Source: Candidatus Eiseniibacteriota bacterium | Lineage (GTDB): Bacteria > Orphanbacterota > Orphanbacteria > Orphanbacterales > Orphanbacteraceae | DNA length: 64,000 nt | Assembly: GCA_029262235.1 (NCBI GenBank) | Contig: JAJCZU010000002.1 | Span: 310,001-374,000 of the forward strand | Reading direction: 5' to 3' | Shown: one piece after another, positions 26,737 to 35,660 of the stretch | Layout: each line of letters starts with the position of its first letter | Position numbering within the stretch: the stretch's first letter is position 1 | The notes under the pieces: model-generated | The model's database searches: none | The model's input: only the letters and a program-made list of their open reading frames with translations | What the model was told of the DNA's origin: nothing | Made by a program: the position numbers and the translations under genes

Positions 26737-28206
26737 ATGCACATTCTGTTTGCTTCATCCGAAGTCGATCCCTACGCGAAAACCGGCGGCCTGGCCGACG
26801 TAGCCGCCGCTCTTCCGAAGGCGCTGGCCGCGCGCGGTCATACGCTTTCTGTCGTCGTTCCGTTCTATCAGGTGGTGCGTGACGGCGATTTCGCCCTGCG
26901 CGATACCGGCTGGTCGTTCTCCGTGCCGATGGAGGGGCGCACCGAAGTCGCGCACATTCTGAGTTCCACGGAAGAGGAGCCGGGGCACACCGTTTACTTC
27001 GTGCGGAACCCGCGCTTTTTCGAGCAGGGCGACGGGATCTACGGCGACGAGCACGGCGATTATCCGAATCAGTGCGAGCGCTTCGTGTTTCTCTGCAAGG
27101 CCACGCTCGAACTCGCGCGCAAGATCGGGCGCCCGGTCGACGTGCTGCACGCCAACGACTGGCAGACGGCGCTGCTTCCGATCTATCGTGACGCCTGGTA
27201 CGCGGACTCCGACATCCTCCGGGGCGCGAAGACCGTACTCACGGTGCATAATCTCGCCTATCAGGGCGGCTTTCCCGAGGATCAGTTCAAGCTGACGGGT
27301 CTTCCCCAGTCGTATTACGACGCGGGCCGGGGCCTCGAGTTCTTCAATTATATGAGCCTGCTGAAAGGCGGGCTGCAATTCGCGGACGCCATCACCACGG
27401 TAAGTCCGCGCTACGCGCGTGAGATCCAGTCCGAGGCGTTCGGGTGCGGCCTCGACGGCGTGCTGCGCACGCGGAGCGAACGGCTGATCGGCATTCTGAA
27501 CGGCATTGACGAAGACGTATGGAACCCGAAGACGGATCCGCACATCGCGGCGCCTTTCAGCGCGGCGAAGACGGCGGGCAAAAAGAAGTGCAAAGCCGAG
27601 CTGCAGGAGATCTGCGGCTTCGAACAGAACCCGCAGGTGCCGCTGCTCGGTCTGATCAGCCGGCTCGTGGATCAGAAGGGGCTCGATCTCGTGGCAGGCG
27701 CCGTGAGCCGGCTTGCGGGCCGGCCGTTTCAGTTCGTGCTGCTCGGAACCGGCGCGCCGAAATACCATCACTACTTCAAACAGTGGGAGGCGCGCGCGCC
27801 GAAGCAGTTCCGCGCGTTTCTGACATTCGACAACGCGCTCGCGCACAAGATCGAAGCCGGCGCCGACCTCTTCCTGATGCCGTCGCGGTACGAACCGTGC
27901 GGCCTGAACCAGATGTACAGCCTGCGCTACGGAACGCTTCCGATCGTGCGGGAGACCGGCGGCCTGGCGGATACCGTAGTCAACTACGATCCCGCGAATG
28001 ACGAAGACAAGTCCGCGAACGGTTTCTCGTTCGCGCCTTATACCGTGGACGCACTGACCGACGCGATCGAACGCGCATTCGCGATCTACCCCGACCGGCG
28101 CCTCTGGCTGAGTCTCATGAAGCGCGGTATGCGGCAGGACTGGTCGTGGGGGCGGAGCGCGGCTCTCTACGAAGAACTCTATCAAAGAGTGAAGGCACTC
28201 GCATGA
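26737..28206 (+). CDS. glgA: Glycogen synthase GlgA (GT5)
   Basis: 489 residues, normal GlgA size. The ADP-glucose contact KTGGLADV is at residues 11-18, HANDWQTALLP lies near 143, and the C-terminal domain shows SRLVDQKGLDL and SRYEPCGLNQMYSLRYGTLPIVRETGGL. It elongates alpha-1,4-glucan from ADP-glucose in the cytoplasm. It opens an operon with a GH57 glucanotransferase (4-bp ATGA overlap), a DUF4912 gene and a GH57 branching enzyme. Confidence 0.96.
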   Translation: MHILFASSEVDPYAKTGGLADVAAALPKALAARGHTLSVVVPFYQVVRDGDFALRDTGWSFSVPMEGRTEVAHILSSTEEEPGHTVYFVRNPRFFEQGDGIYGDEHGDYPNQCERFVFLCKATLELARKIGRPVDVLHANDWQTALLPIYRDAWYADSDILRGAKTVLTVHNLAYQGGFPEDQFKLTGLPQSYYDAGRGLEFFNYMSLLKGGLQFADAITTVSPRYAREIQSEAFGCGLDGVLRTRSERLIGILNGIDEDVWNPKTDPHIAAPFSAAKTAGKKKCKAELQEICGFEQNPQVPLLGLISRLVDQKGLDLVAGAVSRLAGRPFQFVLLGTGAPKYHHYFKQWEARAPKQFRAFLTFDNALAHKIEAGADLFLMPSRYEPCGLNQMYSLRYGTLPIVRETGGLADTVVNYDPANDEDKSANGFSFAPYTVDALTDAIERAFAIYPDRRLWLSLMKRGMRQDWSWGRSAALYEELYQRVKALA

Positions 28207-30410
28207 CACCCGCAAACACCACGCGCAAACGGACGCGTTTTTCTCTCGTTCTTCACGCGCATCAGCCCACAGGCAATTTCGATTTCGTGTTTCGCGAGAA
28301 CTTCGAAAAGTGTTACGACCCGCTTCTTCAGGTGATCGAATCGCATCCCACGCTTCCGGTCAGCCTGCACTTCAGCGGTATTCTGCTCGAATGGCTCGCG
28401 CATCATGAGCCCACGTACATGGCGCGGCTGCGCGCTCTTGTCGACAACGGGCGCGTGGAGCTTATCGGCAGCGGCTTCGGCGAACCGATTCTCGTGATGC
28501 TGAACGAGGCGGACCGCCGCGGGCAGATGACGGCCATGAACGACTACCTCGAAGAACAGTTCGGCGAGCGTCCGAAGGGGATGTGGCTGACCGAGCGCGT
28601 CTGGGAGCAGGGCCTCGCGCACGACATCGCCGAATCCGGCCTCCAGTACACGCTCGTCGACGACACGCACTTCGTGATGGCGGGTTTGCGCGATCACGAT
28701 CTGAACGCCTCCTACATCACAGAGGATCGCGGCTCCACGATACGGCTGTTCCCATCGAGTGAAAAACTTCGCTACTACATTCCGTTTCAGAAGGTGAGCG
28801 ACACGATTGCGTTTCTCGAGTCGAACGCGAGCGACGACGAATCGGCGCTTTTCGTATACGGCGACGACGCCGAGAAGTTCGGCGCCTGGCCGGGCACTTT
28901 CGAACATGTCTTCGAGAAGAAATGGCTGACACGTTTCTTCGACGCGCTCGCGAATTCGGAAACGATCGAGATGATGAAGATCACGGACGCTCTCGACGTT
29001 CCGCCGCGCGGCAAACTCTTCCTGCCGGACGCCAGCTATCGCGAAATGATGGAGTGGGCGCTGCCTTTCGACGCGCGCCGCGAGTTCGTGAAGGCGCGCG
29101 ATCTCTGTGAGCGCGTGAACGCGGACGCGCCCTTCGACCCCGGCGTTTTTCTGCGTGGCGGAACATGGCGCACGTTCCTGGCGAAGTATCCCGAGTCGGG
29201 GGCGATGCAGGGGAAGATGCTCGAAGTTTCGCGTCGCATCGCACAGCTCCCTGAGGGGGAAGTGCGCGCGCAGGCGACCGCCGAGCTTTACAGAGCCCAG
29301 TGCAACTGCGCGTACTGGCACGGCGTGTTCGGCGGGCTCTACCTGCCGCACCTGCGTTTCGCCGTGTTCCAGAAGCTGCTCGCGGCGGAACAGATTGTGG
29401 ACAGCGCCACCCGACCGCCGGGCGCGTGGGTCGATACAATGGTGACCGATGTCGACCGCGACGGCTACCTCGAGATCGCGCTCGCGTCCGACAGGCTCGG
29501 CGTGCTGGTTCATCCGCGCCGCGGCGGCCATATCGTGGCGATCGACGAAAAGCGGCGCGGCATCCCGCTCACGGCGGCGCTCTCGCGTCGCCCCGAGGTG
29601 TATCACGAAGAGATCGCGGCGCTCGGCGCGAAGATCCCCGAAGAGGCTGCCGTGCCCGCAACTGCCGGCCACGCATCCGACGACGAAGGCACGGTCGCGA
29701 GCATCCACGATCAGATCGTCATGAAGGAAGAAGGCCTCGACAAGCTTCTCGTGTACGACGCGTACCAGCGCGAGGGCGCGATCGATCATTTCTTCGATTC
29801 CGCCACGACCCGCGAGGAATGGGACGCCGATCAGGCGCGTGCGGAGCGCGGCGATTTCGTCGAAGGACAGTACAAATCCGCCGTGGATCCGTCGCCGGCT
29901 TCCGTCTGCGCGAAACTGCACAGGGACGGCACCGTGCGGACGAAGAACGGCCCGATTCCGGTGCGCATCGAGAAGGAATTCACGCTCGGCGCCGGGAACG
30001 ATACGTTCAACATCAGCTACGCGATCGAAAACCGCGGCGATACGGTGCTCGAGACCGTGTTCGGGTGCGAGTTTCTGCTCGCGCTCCTTGCGGGCGACGC
30101 CCACGACCGCCGTTTGCTTGCCGGGGAAGAAGAGCTCGGCCCGCTCCGCAGCGGGCACGACGTGACCGGCGCCACCAGCGTGTCCGCCCGCGACGAATGG
30201 CTCGATGTACGCGCCGGGCTTTCGTTCGCGAAACCGACCGACGTCTGGATCGTGCCCATCCAGACCGTGTCGCATTCGGAATCGGGCTTCGAATCGGTGT
30301 ATCAGGCAACGGCGTTCATGCCGCGCTGGAAGCTCAAGCTGAAGCCGGGCGATACGTGGGTGCGCGAGATCAAGTTCTTTGCGTTTCATGCGCGCGGGGA
30401 GATTGCGTGA
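28203..30410 (+). CDS. GH57 4-alpha-glucanotransferase/amylase-like
   Basis: 735 residues. The N-terminal GH57 barrel opens FSLVLHAHQPTGNFD; the catalytic nucleophile is probably Glu131 in WLTERVWEQG and the acid Asp221 or Asp222 in YGDDAEKFG. Downstream regions match the DUF1925/DUF1926 accessory domains seen in archaeal-type 4-alpha-glucanotransferases. It would transfer or hydrolyse maltodextrin segments in the cytoplasm; no signal peptide. The ATG at 28203 overlaps glgA by 4 bp; the 3' end overlaps the DUF4912 gene by 4 bp. Confidence 0.88.
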   Translation: MTPANTTRKRTRFSLVLHAHQPTGNFDFVFRENFEKCYDPLLQVIESHPTLPVSLHFSGILLEWLAHHEPTYMARLRALVDNGRVELIGSGFGEPILVMLNEADRRGQMTAMNDYLEEQFGERPKGMWLTERVWEQGLAHDIAESGLQYTLVDDTHFVMAGLRDHDLNASYITEDRGSTIRLFPSSEKLRYYIPFQKVSDTIAFLESNASDDESALFVYGDDAEKFGAWPGTFEHVFEKKWLTRFFDALANSETIEMMKITDALDVPPRGKLFLPDASYREMMEWALPFDARREFVKARDLCERVNADAPFDPGVFLRGGTWRTFLAKYPESGAMQGKMLEVSRRIAQLPEGEVRAQATAELYRAQCNCAYWHGVFGGLYLPHLRFAVFQKLLAAEQIVDSATRPPGAWVDTMVTDVDRDGYLEIALASDRLGVLVHPRRGGHIVAIDEKRRGIPLTAALSRRPEVYHEEIAALGAKIPEEAAVPATAGHASDDEGTVASIHDQIVMKEEGLDKLLVYDAYQREGAIDHFFDSATTREEWDADQARAERGDFVEGQYKSAVDPSPASVCAKLHRDGTVRTKNGPIPVRIEKEFTLGAGNDTFNISYAIENRGDTVLETVFGCEFLLALLAGDAHDRRLLAGEEELGPLRSGHDVTGATSVSARDEWLDVRAGLSFAKPTDVWIVPIQTVSHSESGFESVYQATAFMPRWKLKLKPGDTWVREIKFFAFHARGEIA

Positions 30411-30838
30411 ATGCGAATGCCAAAGCGAAACTTCGCGGCGAAGACCGCGTCGACATCCTGGTAAGGGCGCCGGGCAGCCTGTTCGTCTACTGGACTCTCG
30501 ACGGTCCGTCGTCGCGCGCCGAACGCGACGCGATCGGCGACGTCGCCTTCTTCGATCGCGCCTGGGTTCTTCGTATCGAGAATGTCGACCGCAATGAACG
30601 CTTCGATCTTCCCGTCGACCCCCATGCCGGCAGAATCCATGTCGATGTGACCCCCGGATTTCACTACAGAGCCGACCTCGGACTCGCCACGCTCACACCG
30701 GCCGAACCGTTCGCGCCCGCCACATCCGAACTGCCCTGCGCGCCCGCGCCGGCCATACCCGCGACCGTCGTTCCCGTCGGGCTCGTGTCCTCGGCGTTTC
30801 GCGCCATGCTCGGCTCCCCCACAAGCTGGGTGGAATAA
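30407..30838 (+). CDS. DUF4912 domain protein
   Basis: 143 residues, GTG start in a GTGA overlap. Residues about 14-90 show the DUF4912 pattern: VDILVRAPGSLFVYWTLDG, then FDRAWVLRIENVDR and FHYRADLGL. The domain is small and all-beta, probably carbohydrate- or protein-binding. A Pro/Ala-rich tail (FAPATSELPCAPAPAIPAT) follows. Its place between two GH57 genes suggests an accessory role in alpha-glucan handling. Confidence 0.7.
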   Translation: MNANAKAKLRGEDRVDILVRAPGSLFVYWTLDGPSSRAERDAIGDVAFFDRAWVLRIENVDRNERFDLPVDPHAGRIHVDVTPGFHYRADLGLATLTPAEPFAPATSELPCAPAPAIPATVVPVGLVSSAFRAMLGSPTSWVE

Positions 30839-30840
30839 CC

Positions 30841-32415
30841 GTGAGCGCGCGCAATCCCGCCGGCACGCCAGGCTTCGCGCTTCATCTGCATGCGCACCTT
30901 CCGTATGTCCGTCACCGCGACGCCGGCACCTTCGCCGAAGACTGGCTCTTCGAGGCGCTCGTCGAATGCTATGTGCCGCTGCTTGCGAGCTGGAAACATC
31001 TTGCGGACGAAGGAATCCCGTTTCACATTCATCTCAGCATGACGCCCACCCTTCTCGCCATGATCGAGGATCCCGTGATCGGGATTCGATTCGAGAAGTA
31101 CATCACAGACAGGCTGTCGCTTCTCGAAGACGAAGCGAACCGCGGCGTTCCTGAAATTGCCGAAGCCATCACGCTTTATCGTCGCCGCCTGACACTTGCC
31201 CGCCGCGTCTGGGACGGCGCCGAGGGCGACATCACACGCCTCGTACGCGAGCTGACCGCGAGCGGCCACCTTACGCTGCTCGCCTCGGCCGCCACCCACG
31301 CGCTCCTGCCCGTTCTCGCCACCGATGAAATGCGCCGCCTCCAGATCGCGCTCGGCATCGCCGAGCACGTGCGCGCTTTCGGTGACCGGCCCGCCGGTTT
31401 CTGGCTCCCCGAATGCGGATACGGCGCCGGAGTCGACGCCGCCCTCGCCGACGAGGGGATCAAGTACACGATTCTCGAGGCGCACGGAATCGCCGGCGGG
31501 TTACCCGGCGGAACGCCCGCAGGGGAGGCGATCTCGTGCCCGAACGGCGTGGTCGCGTTTCCGCGTGACGGCGAGCTTTCGGGCAAGGTCTGGAATCGCG
31601 AAGGCGGCTATCCCGGTGACGGCCGCTACCGCGACTTCTATCGCGATCTCGGCTACGACGATCCCGCCCGCGCGGCCCGCATTCTCGACGGGTTCGACGC
31701 GCCCCGCCCCACCGGCCTCAAGTTTCACCGCATCACCAGTGTCGAGATCCCTTCCGCGAAAAAGGAGCCGTACTCACCGCGCGAGGCGCGCCTTGCCACG
31801 CAATATCATGCCGCCCATTTTCTCGACTGTATCAAGACCCGCAGCTCCGAACTGGCGAAGCAGTCGCCCGGCTCCATTCCGCTCGCGGCGTTCGATGCGG
31901 AACTCTTCGGACACTGGTGGTTCGAGGGGCCGTGGTTTCTCGAGTCCGTGATCCGCGCCGCGCATCTCAGCGAGATCGAAATGCACTCACTCGACGCGGC
32001 CCGAAGACGCGCGCCCGCCCGCGTCGTGCGCCCCTCGCCGTCATCGTGGGGGAGCGGAGGATACTTCGAGACCTGGATCGATCCTGCCAACGACTGGATG
32101 TATCCCGCGCTGCACCGCATTGAGCGCGGTCTCGCGCGCGACCTGCGCGGACCCGCGCGCAACGACGCCCCCAATCTCGTGCCGGCCGTCCGCGAACTGA
32201 TGCTTGCCCAGGCCAGCGACTGGGCGTTCCTGATCAAGGCCGGCAACGTGGCCGAGTACGCCCGCAGCCGTTTCCTCGAGCATGAAGGAGAGGCAGTCTA
32301 CCTCGCCGAATCCCGCGACCCCGAAGATCCCCGCCCGTTCCTGTTTCCCGAGCTCGCCGCCGTTCTCGAGCGCGTACGAAGGGAATGGAATGTAAGGCAG
32401 TTTGCGGGCAGATAA
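30841..32415 (+). CDS. GH57 1,4-alpha-glucan branching enzyme (DUF1957 type)
   Basis: 524 residues, GTG start 2 bp after the DUF4912 stop. GH57 motifs are LHLHAHLPYVRH (residues about 13-24), FWLPECGYG with probable nucleophile Glu191, and FDAELFGHWWFEGP with catalytic Asp352. The C-terminal DUF1957-type helical domain is visible (SDWAFLIKAGNVAEYARSRF). This family introduces alpha-1,6 branches into glycogen, matching glgA at the operon head. Last gene of the operon. Confidence 0.9.
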   Translation: MSARNPAGTPGFALHLHAHLPYVRHRDAGTFAEDWLFEALVECYVPLLASWKHLADEGIPFHIHLSMTPTLLAMIEDPVIGIRFEKYITDRLSLLEDEANRGVPEIAEAITLYRRRLTLARRVWDGAEGDITRLVRELTASGHLTLLASAATHALLPVLATDEMRRLQIALGIAEHVRAFGDRPAGFWLPECGYGAGVDAALADEGIKYTILEAHGIAGGLPGGTPAGEAISCPNGVVAFPRDGELSGKVWNREGGYPGDGRYRDFYRDLGYDDPARAARILDGFDAPRPTGLKFHRITSVEIPSAKKEPYSPREARLATQYHAAHFLDCIKTRSSELAKQSPGSIPLAAFDAELFGHWWFEGPWFLESVIRAAHLSEIEMHSLDAARRRAPARVVRPSPSSWGSGGYFETWIDPANDWMYPALHRIERGLARDLRGPARNDAPNLVPAVRELMLAQASDWAFLIKAGNVAEYARSRFLEHEGEAVYLAESRDPEDPRPFLFPELAAVLERVRREWNVRQFAGR

Positions 32416-32429
32416 GGATCGGAAGGAAC

Positions 32430-32530
32430 GTGAGGCGGAAGGGGCTTCCCCCCGTCCGCTCGACCTGGCCAACTGGCCACCACGGAGGCCTCGCGGACTC
32501 CGGGAACCCCTTCCGCCCCCGCTCCTTCAC
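32430..32530. repeat. 101-bp inverted-repeat element, copy A
   Basis: Begins GTGAGGCGGAAGGGG and ends with the near-reverse-complement (CCCCTTCCGCC then TCCTTCAC), so it can fold on itself. The interior holds TGGCCAACTGGCCA, with two copies of the self-complementary TGGCCA. An almost identical 101-bp copy is at 35204-35304 and a half copy at 35104. Confidence 0.85.
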
Positions 32531-32540
32531 GCTCTTTAGT

Positions 32541-32600
32541 AGAGGGCGAGGGGGAGAAGAGGCGGAGGGGGAAGAGCGGAGGGCGAGGGGAGAAGAGGCG
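32541..32600 (+). repeat. Polypurine tract
   Basis: About 60 bases, nearly all A or G on the plus strand (AGAGGGCGAGGGGGAGAAGA and onward), directly after repeat copy A. Similar tracts follow copy C (about 35319-35353) and the palindrome at 50686. Confidence 0.7.
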
Positions 32601-32653
32601 TTTCCTGGCCTTGCGTGCCAACTGACCTGTTCCGGGCGGGACGTTGGCGGGTG

Positions 32654-32662
32654 TGGTAAAAT
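32654..32662 (+). promoter_or_regulatory. Putative extended -10 promoter of the M4 protease gene
   Basis: TGG-TAAAAT: an extended TGn motif at 32654 in front of a 5-of-6 -10 box (32657-32662), with no clear -35. It predicts a 5' leader of about 60 bases ahead of the TTG start at 32730. Confidence 0.45.
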
Positions 32663-32729
32663 GGCAGGACCGATGCGCTCACGCGCATATTGTGTCTGAT
32701 CGATTCCAAGGTTCCGGGAGAGTCTCACT

Positions 32730-35102
32730 TTGTTTGGCCGTTTTACGCTTTCGCTTGCCTCGATTCTTATCCTTATAACAACGACGCTCGTGCGTGCGGA
32801 TGTCATCGCGTACCGAAGTGCTGTGACGGATCGTGTGACGACTCTGCGCATGCCGGGCGTGTCGACGAAGGTCGCGACGAGAGCGCGGATCACGGCCGAC
32901 GACGCACGCGCGATCGCTGATGCATTCCTCGCGGAGAACAGTGCGACTGTCGGCCTCGTGAACGCGAGCGCGCAGCTCCGCTACATCGAAACGCGCCAGG
33001 ACCAGCTCGGACTTTCCCACGTTATCTATCACCAGCAGCATCGAGGCATCGTCGTTCGGAATGCCGGAGTACGCGTGCATTTGAACCAGAGCGGCGAAGT
33101 CTATCTTGCGTCGCCGAACGTCGTGACCGATCTCCCGGTTGACGTGACTCCGCACGTTGCATTCGATGTTGCGCGTGAGACGGCAGAAGCAGCCGCCCGG
33201 AATCTGCTTCCCGCGTTCGACGATGTCGACGCTGTTATCGAAACACCCCCGCTTGTGCTGCTGCCGCTGGGTATCAGTCGCAATGAGGCCGCGGACGATA
33301 CGCGCCTCGTATGGGAGTTCCATGTGACGTTCCCGAAGTGCGAGCATGACGAGTGCGAGAGCTTCGGCGCATATGTCTCGATTGATGCTCAGAGTTCCGA
33401 AACGCTTAGTGTCATCCGCGATTGGCACAGCTTGAATCGAAAAGTGTATGACTGTTCGAAACAGCCGAATGACACAGTCTGCTATGTAGACTCGCCGGGA
33501 TTGAGCGGCTATGTACACGGGCGAAGCGACTCAGCGCCCGCACGAGGACCACACAACAACCCAGGAGTGCCCCAGTTCGGAAGCACGGATGTTGATCAGG
33601 CTCATGATCTTGCGCTTGCGATGCATAGCTTTACTCAAACGAAGTTTGGCTTGAACGGCGCCAATAATATGGGCGGCATCAGAAATAAGATCGGGGAGCA
33701 GCATCTAACCTTGGTGGCGGTGCATGCTGAAGGATGGGATGCTCAGCAGGCGGGATACTGCCCCGGTTCTGCAGCGCTCAGTAGCCTGTATACGGTCTTC
33801 CTGTGCAGGGAAACCGCCCTCGAAGACGTGGTTGGACACGAGTACGGTCATGCACTTGTGAACTGGGCGTTTCCTGTAGGCAGCACTGCTCTCGGAGTTG
33901 ACCTTTCAAATGTCGAAACGAGAGCATTAGATGAGTCTCACTCAGACATTATGGGAGAGGCATTTGAATTCGACCAATTGGGATTCACTGACTGGATAGC
34001 TGGCACCAATACTCCCGGACTCCCATGGCGCGATCTCGTGAACCCCAATGAATTTGCGAATGATAGCGGTCGTAGATTTGCTGCACGTCAATATGATCAG
34101 TACATTGACTGCGGCGGAGTGAGCGGAGGAGCCTACTACTCAAACTCCACGGTCTACTCGCACGCGATGTATCTCGCGTCGGAAGGCGGTGAGATGAACG
34201 GATGCGAAATCGCGGGGCAGGGCATGGACTTCGTGAATCAGATCTATCACCGGGCCTGGCGGACCTACTTCAGCCGCAGCCAAAACTTCGACACCGCGGA
34301 CGACAGGCTACTGCAGGCGTGCAGCGACCTCTACGATTCGACGGCGTGCGGGGAACTGGCAAAGGCGCTGCAGGCAGTGGAGGCGGATCAGGTCGGGATC
34401 TGCGACGATCCGCAGGGGGCGGCGGGTGAGCAGGCGCCGGCGTGCGCGGTGAATCACTGCGGAACGGTTACGACGACGGAGTCGGACGCGACACCGAGCG
34501 TGAGTTTCCAGGTTGGCGAGGCGGTCTGGCTATCGCTTGCGGGCGGCACGCCGAACCGGGATGTCGATTTCGTGCTCGCGCCGCATGACGCGGCCCGCCC
34601 GATATGGGACGACCTCGAAACGCAGGCTCTGTCGCCATCGAGCGGCACGCTCGACTCGACCGGCGCGCTTTTCGCGTATTTTTTCACGGCCTCGGCCGAA
34701 GACACGTTCGACGTAATTGTTGACGGGAACCAGGATGGCAACTATCAGCCGTGGGCCGACGAAACGGTGACGATCATCGTTGCGGGCTTCGCGACAGACG
34801 TGCCGGGCGGCGCGGTGCCATCCGCGCACGTGCTCCGGTCCGTCCGCCCGAATCCGTTCAACCCTACGATGAACTTTTCGCTCCGCCTCAGCGAGACCTC
34901 GCGCCTGCAACTCACGATCTACGACACCGCCGGTCGCGCGGTCCGCACTCTCGCGCGCGAATCCGCGCTCGCCCCCGGCGACTACGACTTCACCTGGGAC
35001 GGCACGGACGAATCCGGCGCGCCGATCGCGTCCGGCCTCTATCTCTTTCGCATCGAAACCGCCCGCGGCTCCGAGTTCGGCAAGATCACGCTATTGAAGT
35101 AG
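32730..35102 (+). CDS. Secreted M4 (thermolysin-type) metalloprotease with FlgD-like C-terminal tail
   Basis: 790 residues. Signal peptide 1-23; FTP/PepSY-type propeptide about 45-240; catalytic domain with zinc motif HEYGH (His370, Glu371, His374) and third ligand likely Glu402 in LDESHSDIMGE. About 575-690 is a beta-rich linker; about 705-790 is a FlgD-like Ig domain opening VRPNPFNPTMNF and ending FGKITLLK, a sorting or anchoring tail common in FCB-related bacteria. TTG start follows GGGAG by about 9 bases; no ATG is available. The stretch 33400-34130 is visibly less GC-rich than both ends. Flanked on both sides by the 101-bp repeat element. Confidence 0.9.
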   Translation: MFGRFTLSLASILILITTTLVRADVIAYRSAVTDRVTTLRMPGVSTKVATRARITADDARAIADAFLAENSATVGLVNASAQLRYIETRQDQLGLSHVIYHQQHRGIVVRNAGVRVHLNQSGEVYLASPNVVTDLPVDVTPHVAFDVARETAEAAARNLLPAFDDVDAVIETPPLVLLPLGISRNEAADDTRLVWEFHVTFPKCEHDECESFGAYVSIDAQSSETLSVIRDWHSLNRKVYDCSKQPNDTVCYVDSPGLSGYVHGRSDSAPARGPHNNPGVPQFGSTDVDQAHDLALAMHSFTQTKFGLNGANNMGGIRNKIGEQHLTLVAVHAEGWDAQQAGYCPGSAALSSLYTVFLCRETALEDVVGHEYGHALVNWAFPVGSTALGVDLSNVETRALDESHSDIMGEAFEFDQLGFTDWIAGTNTPGLPWRDLVNPNEFANDSGRRFAARQYDQYIDCGGVSGGAYYSNSTVYSHAMYLASEGGEMNGCEIAGQGMDFVNQIYHRAWRTYFSRSQNFDTADDRLLQACSDLYDSTACGELAKALQAVEADQVGICDDPQGAAGEQAPACAVNHCGTVTTTESDATPSVSFQVGEAVWLSLAGGTPNRDVDFVLAPHDAARPIWDDLETQALSPSSGTLDSTGALFAYFFTASAEDTFDVIVDGNQDGNYQPWADETVTIIVAGFATDVPGGAVPSAHVLRSVRPNPFNPTMNFSLRLSETSRLQLTIYDTAGRAVRTLARESALAPGDYDFTWDGTDESGAPIASGLYLFRIETARGSEFGKITLLK

Positions 35103-35103
35103 C

Positions 35104-35163
35104 GTGAGGCGGAAGGGGGTTCCCCCCGTCCGCTCGACCTGGCCAACTGGCCACCACGGAGGA
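35104..35163. repeat. Inverted-repeat element, half copy B
   Basis: First 60 bases or so of the element, starting one base after the protease stop, identical to copy C except one base, then replaced by a short GAAGAGTGTGTAG direct repeat (two copies around 35165-35197) before copy C starts exactly 100 bases later. Confidence 0.85.
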
Positions 35164-35203
35164 AGAGAAGAGTGTGTAGATGGAGAAGAGTGTGTAGGGT
35201 TGC

Positions 35204-35304
35204 GTGAGGCGGAAGGGGGTTCCCCCCGTTCGCTCGACCTGGCCAACTGGCCACCACGGAGGCCTCGCTCACTCCGGGAACCCCTTCCGCCCCCGCTCCT
35301 TCAC
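35204..35304. repeat. 101-bp inverted-repeat element, copy C
   Basis: Full-length copy, same length and ends as copy A at 32430, with only a few base changes. Followed by CTCTTT and a purine-rich run, as copy A is. Confidence 0.85.
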
Positions 35305-35483
35305 TCTCTTTGTCGATAGCGAGAAGAAGCGGAGGGAAGAGGAGGCGGGAGGAAGGCCCCAACGGGCACCGGAAAACCTGCGAGCTCCAGGGACTGCCGG
35401 CCGTCCGAGGCCACCCTCAATCACGCTCTGAAATTGTTTAGTTGTTGATCAACGGCAAGAATTGCATGTTGGAGGTGGGGTAG

Positions 35484-35523
35484 TTCTTTCTCTTCTCTTC
35501 TCTTCTCTTCTATTACTTCTTCT
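35484..35523 (+). repeat. TTCTC pyrimidine microsatellite
   Basis: Four or more TCTTC/TTCTC units in a 40-base pyrimidine run between the repeat elements and the AGCS gene. May vary in length between strains. Confidence 0.6.
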
Positions 35524-35551
35524 CAAACGTGATCTCGAGTGACGCGAAAGA

Positions 35552-35622
35552 GGGCAGGGTTCCCGGAGCCACGAGCCCCATTGGCCGTACGCCAGGGCGA
35601 GTGGCGGAGGGAATCCTGCCCC
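35552..35622. repeat. Inverted repeat, possible terminator or REP-like element
   Basis: GGGCAGGGTTCCC (35552-35564) pairs with GGGAATCCTGCCCC (35609-35622) around a 44-base loop. It lies 38 bases past the AGCS stop on the minus strand and could terminate that transcript. The sequence differs from the 101-bp element. Confidence 0.5.
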
Positions 35623-35660
35623 TTCGCGCATACTCAAGATCGCGGGCCTCACACCCTCTT

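Larger units (their letters stand above)
32416..32729 (+). other. 314-base gene-free region upstream of the M4 protease
   Basis: Holds, in order, the first copy of the 101-bp inverted-repeat element, a 60-base almost pure purine tract, and an extended -10 promoter for the protease gene. No coding sequence is supported; short frames here are products of the repeat. Confidence 0.8.
35103..35660 (+). other. 558-base gene-free, repeat-filled region
   Basis: Contains a half copy and a full copy of the 101-bp element, a polypurine run (about 35319-35353), a TTCTC microsatellite-like pyrimidine run (about 35484-35523) and a separate inverted repeat (35552-35622). Short frames here are read-through of repeats. 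Nothing coding is supported. Confidence 0.8.

Noticed and set aside
28182-30389. 735-codon open frame on the minus strand
   Set aside because: Exactly antisense to the GH57 glucanotransferase and without recognisable motifs or ribosome binding site; a shadow.
35104-35304. CRISPR-like short repeats
   Set aside because: Only two copies 100 bp apart, long and palindromic, with no unique spacers of regular size and no cas genes.
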